The notes beneath the pieces were generated by a model that was given only the letters and a program-made list of their open reading frames with translations, was not told where the DNA came from and ran no database searches. The position numbers were made by a program, and so were the translations under genes. A stretch of 64,000 nt of DNA. Origin: Paracentrotus lividus (lineage: Eukaryota; Echinodermata; Echinoidea; Camarodonta; Echinidae). How positions within the stretch are numbered: the first letter of the stretch is position 1; every line of letters starts with the position of its first letter. Shown here one piece after another: positions 1-11,999 of the stretch. The stretch is taken from contig CALNVZ010003426.1 of the NCBI GenBank assembly GCA_940671915.1, positions 39,668,977 through 39,732,976 of the forward strand, in the 5' to 3' direction.

Positions 1-19
1 TTTGGGCAAACACATCGTT

Positions 20-306
20 TCAAAATGGGCGCGATTTGTGTAGACAACTCTCCCACATTGGTTTTGCTACACTAGACATTTCAGATTTTTCCCCATTTTC
101 TTATCCAAAAGTATAGCTTACAGGTATCTCCTCCCGACATCTTTGAAGCCTCAACATTATGTATTGAGTGAAATATATTTTTCATGACATATTTGAAGCT
201 CAGAAGTAAATACTGACATATTATTTGAAAGAAAATAGGGAAATACTGAAAATTTCGTGCACAAAAACATATGGAGAGTTGTTCCAGTAAAATCGCGCCA
301 TTCTTT
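20..306. repeat. Foldback (MITE-like) inverted-repeat element
   Basis: The left arm (from about 21, GGGCGCGATTT...ACAACTCTCC) is repeated in reverse complement at the right arm (about 230-306, GGAGAGTTGTTCC...AATCGCGCCATT). The arms stay alignable for about 75 bp, including a shared stretch close to CCCATTTTCTT. The spacer is AT-rich and has no coding content. This looks like a non-autonomous DNA element; no target-site duplication could be fixed because the left edge is close to the window start. Confidence 0.65.
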
Positions 307-1938
307 GAGAAAGCTGATTATGCCAATTTGAGGATACATTTATTACAACATAGAGGATAATATAATACAAGACTTTTCAAACCTCCATAACTTCTCTTAT
401 TCTAACTGGAACCTATTTTTTATGATACTTTTTTTTAATTGCTCCTCTCATTGGTCTTCATGTGATTATTTCCTTGGCGTATTTGTCCCTTTAAAGCCTA
501 ATTTTTTTAAGTCTGGTTACAGCGAAGTTTATACCAAGGGCTAAGCTTGGTCCAAGGATACAACCCATTGTTAGTTCTCAGAAAATTCAGACTCTGAACT
601 CTTTCACAGAATAAGACATGACAAATAGTGTGGACCCGTAAACTAGGACAAGAAGAATAGTCTTTTTAGAGAAAACTAGCAATTTGTATGCCACTTAAGA
701 CTTGCTTTAATAGAGAGGCCTTAAATCAGTAATGTGGTTAAATGTCAACGGGGTACAGATCCAATTGATGGTGCCAAGAAGGAAACACCGGAGGTGGCCT
801 TGCCGATAGTGGACAAGTGTTAACTAAACTTAAGGTGTTCTCACTGTCTTAGACTTTCAGTCTCCAGATTACACTAGTGGAGGAATCCGCCAGAGTTGCT
901 GGAAATTATGTTCGGTACATAATGGGGGTTCACTGGGTCACTGACGGTTGATCTGAATCACTCATATGAGTGTGGTGTGATCAGATAACTAAATTCGTTA
1001 ACTTGCTATCAATCTCGAGAAGCTCACAGGGCTCTGTCAGTTTCCCCCGTGGGTGGGTCCGCCAGAGATGGCAAAAAAGAGTCTGATATTTGAGACTAAC
1101 TTCACCTCATAGGCCGATCTTTGGAGTTGATACAGCTAAAGGCTGCTTAAGTTAGGCTATGACCAAGAAGGTTTTAATAGAATTTTGTTTATTAGAAACA
1201 CACATCAGTCAAAATTTGAGTCTGTATACTTAGCCTACCACACATTATTGAAGGTTTTTCAATTTTAATACATGTGTCCCCTTTGTATAATTCTTCAGCT
1301 CTGCCCTGAAAAGATGAAGTTTTTTTCTTTTTATTTCAGATCATTCTCTTTAAAGCTGGTCATAATTTAATGAACTCAATACTTTGAAAAATTGACAAAA
1401 TACTAGAAGCTTATTATAAAATTATAATCAAATATGAAGCCCGACTAGTACGAGAGAAGAACTTTCATTGATTTTACACGACAGTCTTGTCTTCTAAGGC
1501 TCAACGCAAATGCCCACAGGAAGCTCAAGGTCAATACTAAATTATAGATGAAACCAAGATTCCCAAACTCAATTAAACAATCCAAAACCTATCCTAATCT
1601 AATATCAGCTGGCGGTAGGCCACACTGATATTCAGCCTGAAAGATAGATGGAGAGACAGTTTGCAGCTCAGACTATGGGTGCGTTGATGGTTGAAAACAA
1701 AATTTAAACATTGATTGAACACAATTAAAAAACACAGGACACAATCATCGGAAAACTGTTCATGATTGAAAATTTAACGCCGAATATACGTGGATTCTCT
1801 TTACATTCTCTGTTCTAAATCGCAGAGTTACATGTACAGCATTCGCAATGCTGAAGGTCATGATTGCTGTAAAATTGAAGCTGTCTTTCAAGACGCACCT
1901 TTTTGGCATTTATGGGCAAGTCCAAGCTATTTTGCACT
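307..1938. other. Non-coding interval, no gene seen
   Basis: No ORF with recognisable protein similarity, RNA gene or clear repeat was found. A short ORF at 1790-2002 looks like a chance reading frame because it runs into the motif cluster that starts at 1939. Confidence 0.5.
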
Positions 1939-4045
1939 AGTAACGTGTGGGACATCACAAGTATATTTAGCCCTATATCTTAAATTTAGTAATCATAGTT
2001 AATTTCTTGGGTAGTTTCTGGTAGATAGTAGGTATCTTCATACAAAACAACAAAAATAATCAGAATTGCTCGTTACATAATTAATTTATGCTAATTAATT
2101 CACCAGTAACGCGTGGGACCACAAAAATCATATTTTTTTCTTGTTTAACTTTGTTTCTGAAATATTGTGAAAATAATTGCAATCCTGGAAAATCATTGCA
2201 AACAACTTGTTATACATCTATTACTGAAGATTAATCAAAAGTTTCATTAACATTCATCATTTAGTTTTCTCTCAAGGTCAATTTTAAAAAGATAGGTATA
2301 GTAACGCGTGGGACAAGTAACGCGTGGGACACTTTTGTCATTATGCATAATGTACTGTAAATGACACCTTTACATGAAAAAAAGGTGAATTTGGTATTTA
2401 TTTAAAGCAAATAAAACAGATACATAATTTTTGACTCCATTTCCTGGAGGAAATGTTTTATTTATCCCTAAAAATCAATTAATTGATTAATTATTACGTG
2501 AATAAATGTACTTTAAGATATTATTTTTATGAAGATTATGAAAATTGTCTCATGAAAAAGGATGAAAATAGGCTCTTCAGATTACATTTATTGGTATCAG
2601 GACAACTGGCCCCCTGGACAATTACCCCTAGGACAACTACCCCCAGAAATAGGGTATGGGTTAGGTGTAAGGTTATGGGGTATATTTTTAGAGGGGGAGG
2701 AGGCAGTTGTCTAAGGGGTAATTGTCTAGGGTAGATGTTCTAGAACCATATGTTACATGTAGACCTATAGTAACAATGCCCATCATAATCAATGCAAAGC
2801 TGTTTTAATTGTTACTGTAGTGAAAGTCAATTGGGTATACCTGTGCATCTGATATTTACATTATAATGTAATAATTTCAAATGTAAACCTTGAATTTGGA
2901 CAATACATCCTCAGTAATCATATGTTTACATATCAAGTATACTTACATTCATTCTGTTTTGTGACTACATGACAACAAGAAGGTATATACCTTGTGAGCA
3001 AAACTTGGTAAAAAACAGAAAGATATGCATGTGATAGGTCGCACAATATAAAATGAAACTTAAAGATATTTTACACAATACATGTTAACAGCATCTACAG
3101 CATATTGTCTCTATCTGAATGACAAACTTTGAATAAGAATGAACAATGGAAGTTATGGAATAACTCAAATGCACAAAGCTTCAGTCTAAAACTACATACT
3201 ATTTCCTTAATAAAGACTATATGATAGGGCCCAGGGCTACCTGTACATAGAATGCAACATTAATGTATGCCTTTAATGCACCAAAAGACAAAAAGCTGCT
3301 TGTGAGAACTTAAAATAATGTAAATAACCCCTTTAAAAACAGTTTACTTTCTTCATTGCTATGAAGGAAATTATATTGTGCAGCCTTTTTATGCCAAGAC
3401 AAATGCTATTGTTTGATAGATATGAGAAATAAAAAAGAAAAAAACTTTTTTGCGCACATTTTTCACCACATGCGAAAATCCCCAAGAGCATGTTTCCTTT
3501 GGGGGAAAAGGTAATTTTTAATTAATTTCAGTTTAATTAAAGGTCTTGGTGATGGCAAATGGATGCACTGATCATGTTAACTGACATTCAATATTCAAAA
3601 AGCTTAGAGGGAATTTCAACTTCCTTTTGGCAAAACTTAATGTACTTCCATACGTTTTACACACGTTGTCCCACGCGTTACTGAAATGTCCCACGCGTTA
3701 CCAAATCTAATTAAAGATTGTGTTAATTAGACGAATCAGACAAAACTTTTTTCTTCTGATTATGATGAAGCCTACTGTAAATTTGGTCTTTTGAAAGTCT
3801 CATGAAAATTCAATCACTATTTTTTTTGCAAATGAGAAATAATGACCTAAAAAAGTAACGCGTGGGACATGCCAATTTTGTACCATCCCTCATTTGCATA
3901 TTTAATTAGTTGAGAAACTGGAAATCATAGTCATGATAACTTGTCATTCAGACTTCAAGGTCCCACTACTATTGGGATAGAAATGTGTAAAACTTTAAAG
4001 ATATCTTTTAAAAAAGCCAAAATTTTTTATGTCCCACGCGTTACT
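1939..4045. repeat. Cluster of eight copies of the motif AGTAACGCGTGGGACA in both orientations
   Basis: Copies read forward at 1939 (variant with GTGTG), 2105, 2300, 2316 and 3854, and reverse at 3667, 3687 and 4030. Two pairs lie back to back (2300/2316 and 3667/3687). The 3854 and 4030 copies form an inverted pair whose match runs about 10 bp past the motif. The intervening DNA is AT-rich and non-coding. Repeated short motifs in both orientations are typical of subterminal transposase-binding repeats in non-autonomous DNA transposons, but terminal repeats and a target-site duplication were not found. Confidence 0.6.
2599..2730. repeat. Small foldback element with GGACAATTACCCC arms
   Basis: The left arm holds GGACAATTACCCCTAGGACAAC and the right arm its approximate reverse complement (GTTGTCTAAGGGGTAATTGTC). 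The spacer contains GGGTATGGGTTAGG. It sits between the forward and reverse blocks of the motif cluster at 1939-4045. A degenerate relative may lie near 58068-58140. Confidence 0.6.
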
Positions 4046-5360
4046 CAAATTTTTAATTTATGCAAATATATTCATTTATTATTGGTCATTCATGAGCATT
4101 TTTTATTTTTCGTTATAAAATTCATGTACTTTAACATCTTGGCTTTTAAATGACACCAAGTTTGTCTTATTTGAACCATTTTGAAATTTCACTCTTGAGT
4201 GATCAAATAGCTTGGACTTGCCCTTATATTTTCCAGAGTGGAGATCTGGTAGATGTTTACAATGTTTATTTACAAATAGAAGTTGGTACCATGAACACAA
4301 CTTGAACTCTTTACATGTATATCTGCGTTTTGTATCATGATGGATGCTCCTGTTATATTTTAAAATCGACCATGAACGCACCCGATACAGTGCACCATAT
4401 TGGCTAGAGATAAAATGAGAAAGTATGTGAGAAATAGAGTTTGACAAAGGAGAAATGAGGAGAGAAAGGGTGTATGGAGAGAAAGAGAAGGAGAGAGGGG
4501 GCAGATAGCATGTTTACACGGGTACATGAAATACCACATAGTGTGCATTTCAAAATAAATAAACAAATAAACACAAAGATACTAAAAAGAAAATAGAATT
4601 GAAAGATTAATAGATATTTTATTACAAAATAAAACAGATTAAAAAAAATAAAAAATAAACATGACATTATTTAAAATTTAGGCAAATGTTCAGGAAAAGG
4701 GTTTACGATAAAACGGGAGATACTCATATGACCTCTTGAGGACAAATATGTATACATCTCGCCTCCAAACATTAATAATCATTTCTTAAACATAAACTAT
4801 TTTCCTCAAAGGGCTGCTTTTTGCCTTCAAATTCTAACCACATTTCAGCTACCATACAATTCACAAGCAAGTACAATAAGGACAGTTTCATCACGATACT
4901 AGTAAATTTCTGTATTAATCTTTAGCTTAATTCAGAAAGCTGAGATCAGGAAAATTGCTGATTAATCCACAAATTTGCAAGAAATTTCTCCAAGGTTCAT
5001 GTACATTGTACATTCATGTACACATTCATGTGTGCAATGGAACAAGAACTCCCATGTAACAAACATTTTCCTCAAATAATAAAATCTTATCTATTCTAAC
5101 CATGCCAATTAGTGCAGATCAACTCCCTACAGGATATCAATTTCCTTATAACTAAAGATTAGTTTCCTTTATACCAGATTTTATTCCTATTAAATCACAA
5201 ACAAAATATGTTACTCTGTATTTGGGGATTTCATGAGAAAATGTACAAGTCCTCTTCAACTGTGAGACATTGCAATTTGGACGACAAATGCTGTACAACA
5301 TAAAGAGTTACAATCAAATGTAAATCAATAATCAATCAGGATCCTTGTTGCATTGAGTGA
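4046..5360. other. Non-coding interval with purine-rich and AT-rich patches
   Basis: A GA-rich patch (about 4400-4500) and AT-rich DNA create short ORFs on the minus strand with low-complexity products. No gene or RNA is supported. Confidence 0.4.
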
Positions 5361-5645
5361 TTTCACGTTCGGTGTTAAAATCGGTGTTAGTGTTTATTTT
5401 GGAGCAGAAGTCTGATCTAACACCGAACGTGAAATGGAAATAAAATCAGTCGGTGTTAGGTGTTGACCTCTGAATTTTGACGTATTTCCGGTTGCCGGTG
5501 TTTCATTTTGTGTCAAATGTCGTCTGCTGAACCGAGCTCTGCAGCCGGTGTTAAATTTCACGTGCAAATTTCCATTGACTAACACTAAACCCCTAGGGAT
5601 TGAGAAAAAGTTCATTTCACTTTCGGTGTTAGTGTTGGTGTTGGC
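5361..5645. repeat. Element built from CGGTGTTAG repeats
   Basis: The motif CGGTGTTA(G) occurs at least six times. TTTCACGTTCGGTGTTA at 5361 is repeated in reverse (CTAACACCGAACGTGAAAT) at 5417-5435. Further direct copies sit near 5450, 5547 and 5624-5643. A minus-strand ORF across it (5394-5648) is an effect of the repeats and resembles no known protein. Confidence 0.6.
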
Positions 5646-5759
5646 CAACGTTTGGTTTGTCTTGTGAATAATAAGGGCAGTGGAGGGTCCAGTGGCAGAG
5701 AAACTATACTTATTTTACCAGCAAAAAAACAAAAAAAAAAAAATAATTTAATCAATTAA

Positions 5760-7350
5760 TATATCCCTAAGACCAAAGAGGACACTCAAGACCTCAATTG
5801 GTTACCTTTTATGCAGGTCTCCAACTCGCGCCCAATTTCCACACATGGCCTAACCTCTTACCTCTTCAAGCAAAACCTCACAAGAAAGGTCCAAACGACA
5901 CAAGACTCATCTAACATTCAATTGGAAAAAAAGTGATCTTAGAAAAAATATAAAAATAAGCCGCATATCCCTAGTAACTACGTATAAGGAATAAATATCC
6001 ATCAATGGATGGTCCTTCTCAAATCTATACTCTCTCTAGATAACGAAAGGCAAACCCAAACACAATGATCACATACAACTGCTCAAAATAACTCAAAACC
6101 GAATTACGAAAAACACCTAATACAGTGAGTATGAAGAGCGCTACGCCAGAAAACTGCGCCGGCACCGGCCTGGCAACACACCAAACAACTTTGAAACGTA
6201 AAACATACCACAAAAACGCCCAAAACGCAAAACAAACACCAACGAAACATGACAAATAGCTAACCCGCATACCACATTATCACATATCCTAGCTTGCCAA
6301 CAAAAATCCTGCCCAGAAGATAAAAATGAAAACACCATAGAATAAACTATACACTAATAATTAACTGTCAAAAATCATCCACATCATGAGGTAATTAAAT
6401 GCTATCACAAGCAGCCAGGTCTTCGACAGACGAACACTTAATTCGATACTAGGTAATAGATAGTCCTCAAACCTATAGTGCCGATATATAACCAAGGCAT
6501 AATAAACCCACAGAAACAGCTCCTTATACACAACAAAACGAGATACTCTCCCGACCGAACCACTTTTTCTTCAGACAACACAACGTACAGTTACGGCTAA
6601 TCGACACACGCGCACGAGAAGCAATAAAATACGGATCCACACACCCCCCAAGCCAACCAACACGCGCCGAGACATAATAAGACATCTACCAATGATCTAG
6701 AGCCATCCCCCCGTGATATATAGCTCGATCTCTCTAGCCAGAATTACACACTCTAGCCGCTAACACATCACACCAACAACCAACACACCGAAAAACAGTG
6801 AAAATCAACTCATGACACTTCTTATGACACAAGAAAAGTTCACTGATGCAACCAATCCAGAACGAGCGCATCGTTTCCAAATTTGCAATTGATACTAACT
6901 CTTAACCTATTCTATAAGGCCTACCCAATAACATGTAATATGGCGAGAGTTCTTCTCTTCAGGCAATATCGCATGAAGAAGCAATTATCACACAATACCG
7001 CACCACAACGAAGACAGAGATCTTTGGTCAAAGAAAGATCCTCAAAACATTCCGCCTCAACACCTAGGCGAAAGGGGGAGGAACTGTCTCATCATAAGAG
7101 AAAAACTATTCTAAACCGTAACAAGAACACTTAAACATTCACCATATAACGCGCCAATCATGTACTCCCAAACCCCACAAATCATCATTGGAGATTTCTC
7201 AATATACAGCCCCACACACCACCCGTCTCCCACTGACATATATAATTACCCGATGACGACCCCATCGAATGTAAATTAATATACAAATGTTTATCCATCC
7301 TATGTACCAAACTAAACTCACCCCAACTCCACCCACCACATCCCATGATT
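5760..7350. other. Compositionally odd, G-poor and C/A-rich stretch; no gene seen
   Basis: On the + strand this stretch is visibly rich in A and C and poor in G (for example CACACACCCCCCAAGCCAACC around 6640-6660), unlike both flanks. No terminal repeats or conserved reading frame were found. It may be low-quality long-read gap fill, like the noisy block at 12-22 kb, or a divergent repeat. I could not identify a second copy in the window. Confidence 0.4.
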
Positions 7351-7782
7351 TCTTATGTTTCACTCAGCACATGGGTCCATTTCCAGTAGTGGTAAACATT
7401 TGATACATTCAATAAAGAGTGCAACAAAAAGCAAAAAAACAGAAAAAAGATCCCAAACATATGTTCATCTTGCACAAGACTTTAATGGTATGAAGCATTT
7501 TCCTTCAAATATCTACCAACACTTTGGGATACAAGTCAGAAGAACAGGTTCTTTATCTGCAGGGATTAATTGAGCTGGATATCTTCTTCTTCAGGGTGAT
7601 CTGCCTCCTTCACAATTGAAGATTCGTGCAGATTTGTGTGTGTGTGTGTGTGCGGTACATGACGATATTCATGTTAACAGGTGAAAGGTGTTTATTTACA
7701 TAGTGCAAGTAAAAAGTGGCCGGAGATTTATTTTACATTCCATGAAATTTTGTCAAATTTGTAAGGATAAGGCAGATCTTAA

Positions 7783-7864
7783 GAAAAATTTTAAAATATA
7801 ATATTCAGGGCTTGAAATCACATGAAAAATTTTAAAATATAATATTCAGGGCTTGAAATCACAT
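7783..7864. repeat. Tandem duplication, 40-bp unit, two copies
   Basis: The unit GAAAAATTTTAAAATATAAT...CTTGAAATCACAT occurs at 7783-7822 and again from 7823, essentially identical. This suggests a recent local slippage event. Confidence 0.85.
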
Positions 7865-8227
7865 TTTCATCTGCAGGAAGTATAAAATCAAGCTCCACTT
7901 TAAAGTTTTGGACTTGACACATGATCTAGCCCGGGACTCTACCACACACGGACAGATCACAGTCATTGATTTTCATCTCATGGTCTGGGTTTAGGCCCTT
8001 TCATGTAGATAACATAGGCGAAAATTGGCATATTCATCGGATTAAGCCATCTATGACTATGCTTCAAAAATCCGGAGCAAATCATGGCCCAAGCAACTCT
8101 GAAAAAAATTTAAGGCAGATATTGTATCCAAGAAGGGGTGAAAAAAATAAGTGAATGAAATCCCATCTTGTTTTTTCTGCACTCAATACGCATGCATATG
8201 GATGTCAATTGCATGAAAATTTGGTCA

Positions 8228-8727
8228 GTTGGGCGCTACTGTACTAGCTCAAGCTAAAAAATAGCGCACTAATTGGTGGATCAGGAAAAAAACCTGGAAA
8301 CAGAAACCACTCCTGCACTAGCTCAAGCTGTTTTAAAATATTTTGAAATATTATACATTTTTTGTCACATTAACGACCTGACCAGACCTGACCTTGAACA
8401 AATAAGTCAGATGTGTATTGCGCAACTGGTAACTACCGTTAGCGTATAGATCTTCAAGCACATTTGCACAATTTCGGATTTAGCTTGAGCTAATGCAGCA
8501 CCGCTCAAAATAGCGCGCTATTTCGTGCTAAAACTGCAAACCAGCTCGGGTTTTTTCAAACAAGCCTAAGATGACTCTGGCTTGGATTTCCTTCAAATTA
8601 GCGTGCTATTTTTAAGACCTAAAGTCGGATCTGCTCTGTCTCTGGTCAAGCTAATTCATCACATCACAAATAGCGCGCTACTTGAAATAGCTCGATGCTA
8701 GTGTACTAGTAGTGCAGCACCACCTAT
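8228..8727. repeat. Inverted-repeat element with internal AATAGCGCGCTATT palindromes
   Basis: The left end (GCGCTACTGTACTAGCTCAAGCT) and the right end (AGCTCGATGCTAGTGTACTAGTAGTGC) are imperfect inverted repeats. TAGCTCAAGCTA or its reverse form occurs at about 8250, 8320 and 8480. The self-complementary core TAGCGCGCTA recurs near 8512 and 8670, with one-base variants near 8270 and 8602. This is consistent with a non-autonomous transposon about 500 bp long. Confidence 0.5.
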
Positions 8728-9094
8728 TAAACTGCACTGATCATAAACCATTCACATTCATCCACACTCTTATTTGCAGACAACATACATGTACTTTAAA
8801 AAAAAGTCTACATAGGTTCTAAACAATTGATGATGATCAAAATAGACTTCACTTGAATCAATTCAAAACGGAAACAAAACCAGTGCCATAACCAGGCCTC
8901 GTGTGGTCTCGTCTTTACTTTATCAATTTCAGGTTTACTTTTTAGCACTTTAAATTGAACATGAAATAGTCTACAGCTAAATCTACAAATCTGTATCACG
9001 CGCAGTTTCAAGCAAGTACAATAAACGGCTGGCCTAGTCCTACAACACAAATTTACAAACACTGTCAATGGACGGGAGGTGTAACAGTTAGTTA

Positions 9095-9560
9095 GATCTA
9101 GCTAGCTGCTCTCCGACGAGTCCGAGCGCACAGCTAGCTAGCCGAGCGCTAGGCGCGTAGACTCTACACAGTCAACACGACCAACTCCCGTACATGGCAA
9201 GAGCTTTTCTTCATATTCGGCTCTATTTTTCGCAACAATCGCTACAAATTCATGCTCAAACTTTTACCTTTGCCTTGAAAAATATGACATTGAAGTAGAT
9301 AACCATAACATACCCACGTGCATGTCACAAATCACAACAAATTTTCGGGTTCCAAGCCTTGGGGTTTAGCAGTCTGAGGACAACAACCGATCGTTCATTC
9401 AACCAGCAGGGGTCTTCGTCTGGCGGCCATAGATCTGCAGCAGACAAACTGAAATCGTGTGTACCCGGTACGTACGTGTACGTACGTACGTGTGCATTGA
9501 CTGTGTGTACGTGTGTACACTTGTTCTCAGTTTTTGGTAGGAGGATCGACGGAGGTTAAA
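9095..9560. other. Palindrome-rich stretch with an ACGT run
   Basis: CTAGCTAGC palindromes lie at about 9098-9145, and a CGTACGTACG-type alternating run lies near 9470-9492. The stretch is richer in CpG than its surroundings. No transcript can be assigned, so a promoter is possible but unsupported. Confidence 0.3.
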
Positions 9561-10034
9561 TAGGGGCGCTATTGCGGTATGCGATCGTGTAACATAAATG
9601 GGCATCTATAGGGGAGGGGTCGTCCCAGTGGACTTATGGCGCAATATCATGTCCAAGGGGGTAAACTTGGCACCCCTCAGATACCAAGGGGCGCACATAA
9701 TATGGTATCGCCCATATGCACAAATCAGCAAGGGGGGGGGGGGAGGGGGTGGAGAAGGTGGGGATATTATGCCCCTCCCCCTTATTTTGTCAGAATGTTA
9801 GGAGTGGGAAGGCTGGGCCCGAAAACTTAGATAAAAAGTACCATTTTGGGGGGGCTACTGGCCCTGCCATTTGGTAAAAAATAAATAATAATAAAAATAA
9901 AATAAATAAATAAAAAAAAAATCTCTGTGTATAGTGAATAGAAGGCATTGAAGTTTAAGCACTTTTTGGTGTCACAGTTTTGTTTTTCTTCTCATGATTA
10001 GATTAGGCTTATGATAAAAATATATATATCAATT

Positions 10035-10205
10035 TTGCACCCCTAAGTATTAGAGTAATTTTGCGCCCTCTGAGCTTCCAGTCAACTTGGTGTGCCCTAC
10101 AAGTTCACGATCAATTCGGTGCCCCTAAGTTAAAGAACAATATGGCGCCTCTGAATTTCTGATCAATTTAGCGTCCCTCCCTAAATTTAATTTGGCGCCA
10201 ATGAA
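10035..10205 (+). repeat. Degenerate minisatellite, about 35-40 bp unit
   Basis: Repeated phrases of the form CAATTT-GG-GCCCCTAAGTT recur about five times (near 10033, 10060, 10110, 10140 and 10165-10200). Units differ by substitutions and small indels. A related phrase occurs around 9665-9695. No reading frame is conserved. Confidence 0.5.
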
Positions 10206-10339
10206 TTAAAAACGTCATAAGATGCATCGAGTTCGTCATCGAGGCAAGTTTATCATGGAGGAAGAGGCAATGAGACTGTTATCCAAACAGCAAATAATGA
10301 TCTTGTGCATAATTAACGATAGCGCCCTTTCTCCTTTTT

Positions 10340-10550
10340 ACCCCTAGCCCTTTTCTCGTTCTATTTCTTTTCTTTTCTTTTCTTTTCTTTCTTTTTTCCT
10401 TCATTATTCATTTTTTTTTTCTTTTTCTTCTTCTTCCCCTTTTTTCTCCTTTTTTTCCTTTCTCTTTATTTCTCTTTTCTTCCCCTTTCTCACTTTCACT
10501 TTCTTCCTTTCTCCCTTTCCCTTTATTCCTTTTCTATACCCCAAACCCTT
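10340..10550 (+). repeat. Polypyrimidine tract with TTTTC repeats
   Basis: Almost entirely C and T for about 200 bp, with a regular (TTTTC)n block near 10367-10390. Confidence 0.9.
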
Positions 10551-11030
10551 TGTGGAGCCCCCTAATGCTTCCCCGATGGGTGGGCATGGCCCACAGAGTT
10601 AACTTTATATGGCATGGCCCCATTGTCCCCCAACAGGATACGCGCATGGTGAAAGTGTTGGTGTTTTAGAATTATTATTATTTTTTTTTTTATTATTATT
10701 GAAAAAAAAATAAGACTAAGATTAAAAAAAACAACAAAGGAATACATTAGCACAGATGAAAAATGGATGTTAAACAAAAACGAACAAAAACATAAGAACG
10801 GATAAAAGAAGAAGAAAATATCCTATGGTTAAAAGAAAGAACGAACGACTAAGTAGAATGGAAAGCAATGCAGTAGGCCTACGTAAAACCTGTACATGAA
10901 ACGCTATTCAGGGAATTTAATATAAAGACGAGAACACAAGTATTAAAGGAATGCAGAAAAAATATAAAAGAAAAAGATAAACGCAGAAATAACGGCTTCT
11001 TTGCACCCCCCCCCCCCTTTTTTTTATGAT

Positions 11031-11990
11031 TTTATTAGCAGAATTGAACCAAGCGGTATCTCTGGGGTACGTTCCATTACGTACTCGGCCTCCCAGAAAT
11101 GCATTTCGACTTTTTTGCGAATTGTTTTATAAAAAATATTTTAGTTTAAATTACTTTTTTTTTGTAACATTGTTTGTTAGTCCCAAGGGACAATAACAAT
11201 TAACAATGCGTTCCAGAACAAAAGCGGACCAAACTTTGGTCAATCATTTTTCTAGGTGAATAATGAATTAATTCATAATGAAATCCATTAATATTAAAGT
11301 TCGTTTTTCCTTTCTTTTTTTTTTTTTTTTTCTTTTGACGCCTTCATCTACCGATTATCAAAAAAACTACGCATATTCAGATAGGAAGAAGATTTTGAAA
11401 AAAATTGGCGAATTCAAATTAAATTGCCAGACAAAATGGGAACGTTACTGATGCCCGAAGGTAAGTGAACAACCCTAATAATTAAAATAGTGGAAAAATT
11501 TGATGAATCTTAGTGGATTGCCCTGCTGTCAAAGTTGATTTGAAGGGGAAAGGGCCCGGGAGGAACCACAAACTCTTAGAATTATATTTAAAATTAAATT
11601 TTGCAAAGATTTTTTTCACAAATGAAAGTACTAGTATTTGCCAATAAGTTGCTGTGAAAGAACTACTGGTCTACTGTTCCCCTAATTTTGGATTTCAAGA
11701 ATAATACAACTTCTATTATTGAGATGACATAATACATAAAAAATAAAAATAAGATATTTTATAAAAAAAAAAAAATTATCTTCTGTTTGTATTATAAGTT
11801 GGCAATGAGATATAGGGCAAATTGAAACAGTATTAATGACACTTTTTTATGAGATATTCATATTGTACTTTTAAAGGAATAGCAAGAGGTAGATAACCGT
11901 TTTTACTCCGTTCTTCTTTTCATCCCAGTAAACCGTTCATTGTCACGAGTCTTTAGTGTTTCATGTGTTACTTTGCGGCATGAATCTATT
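11031..11990. other. Unassigned AT-rich interval at the left edge of an assembly artefact
   Basis: It follows a C-run/T-run at 11010-11030 that is matched at 22330-22350. The sequence up to about 11.7 kb looks unique, while the last part may align loosely with about 9.85-10.0 kb. No gene was found. Confidence 0.35.
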
Positions 11991-11999
11991 AAGATTAGA

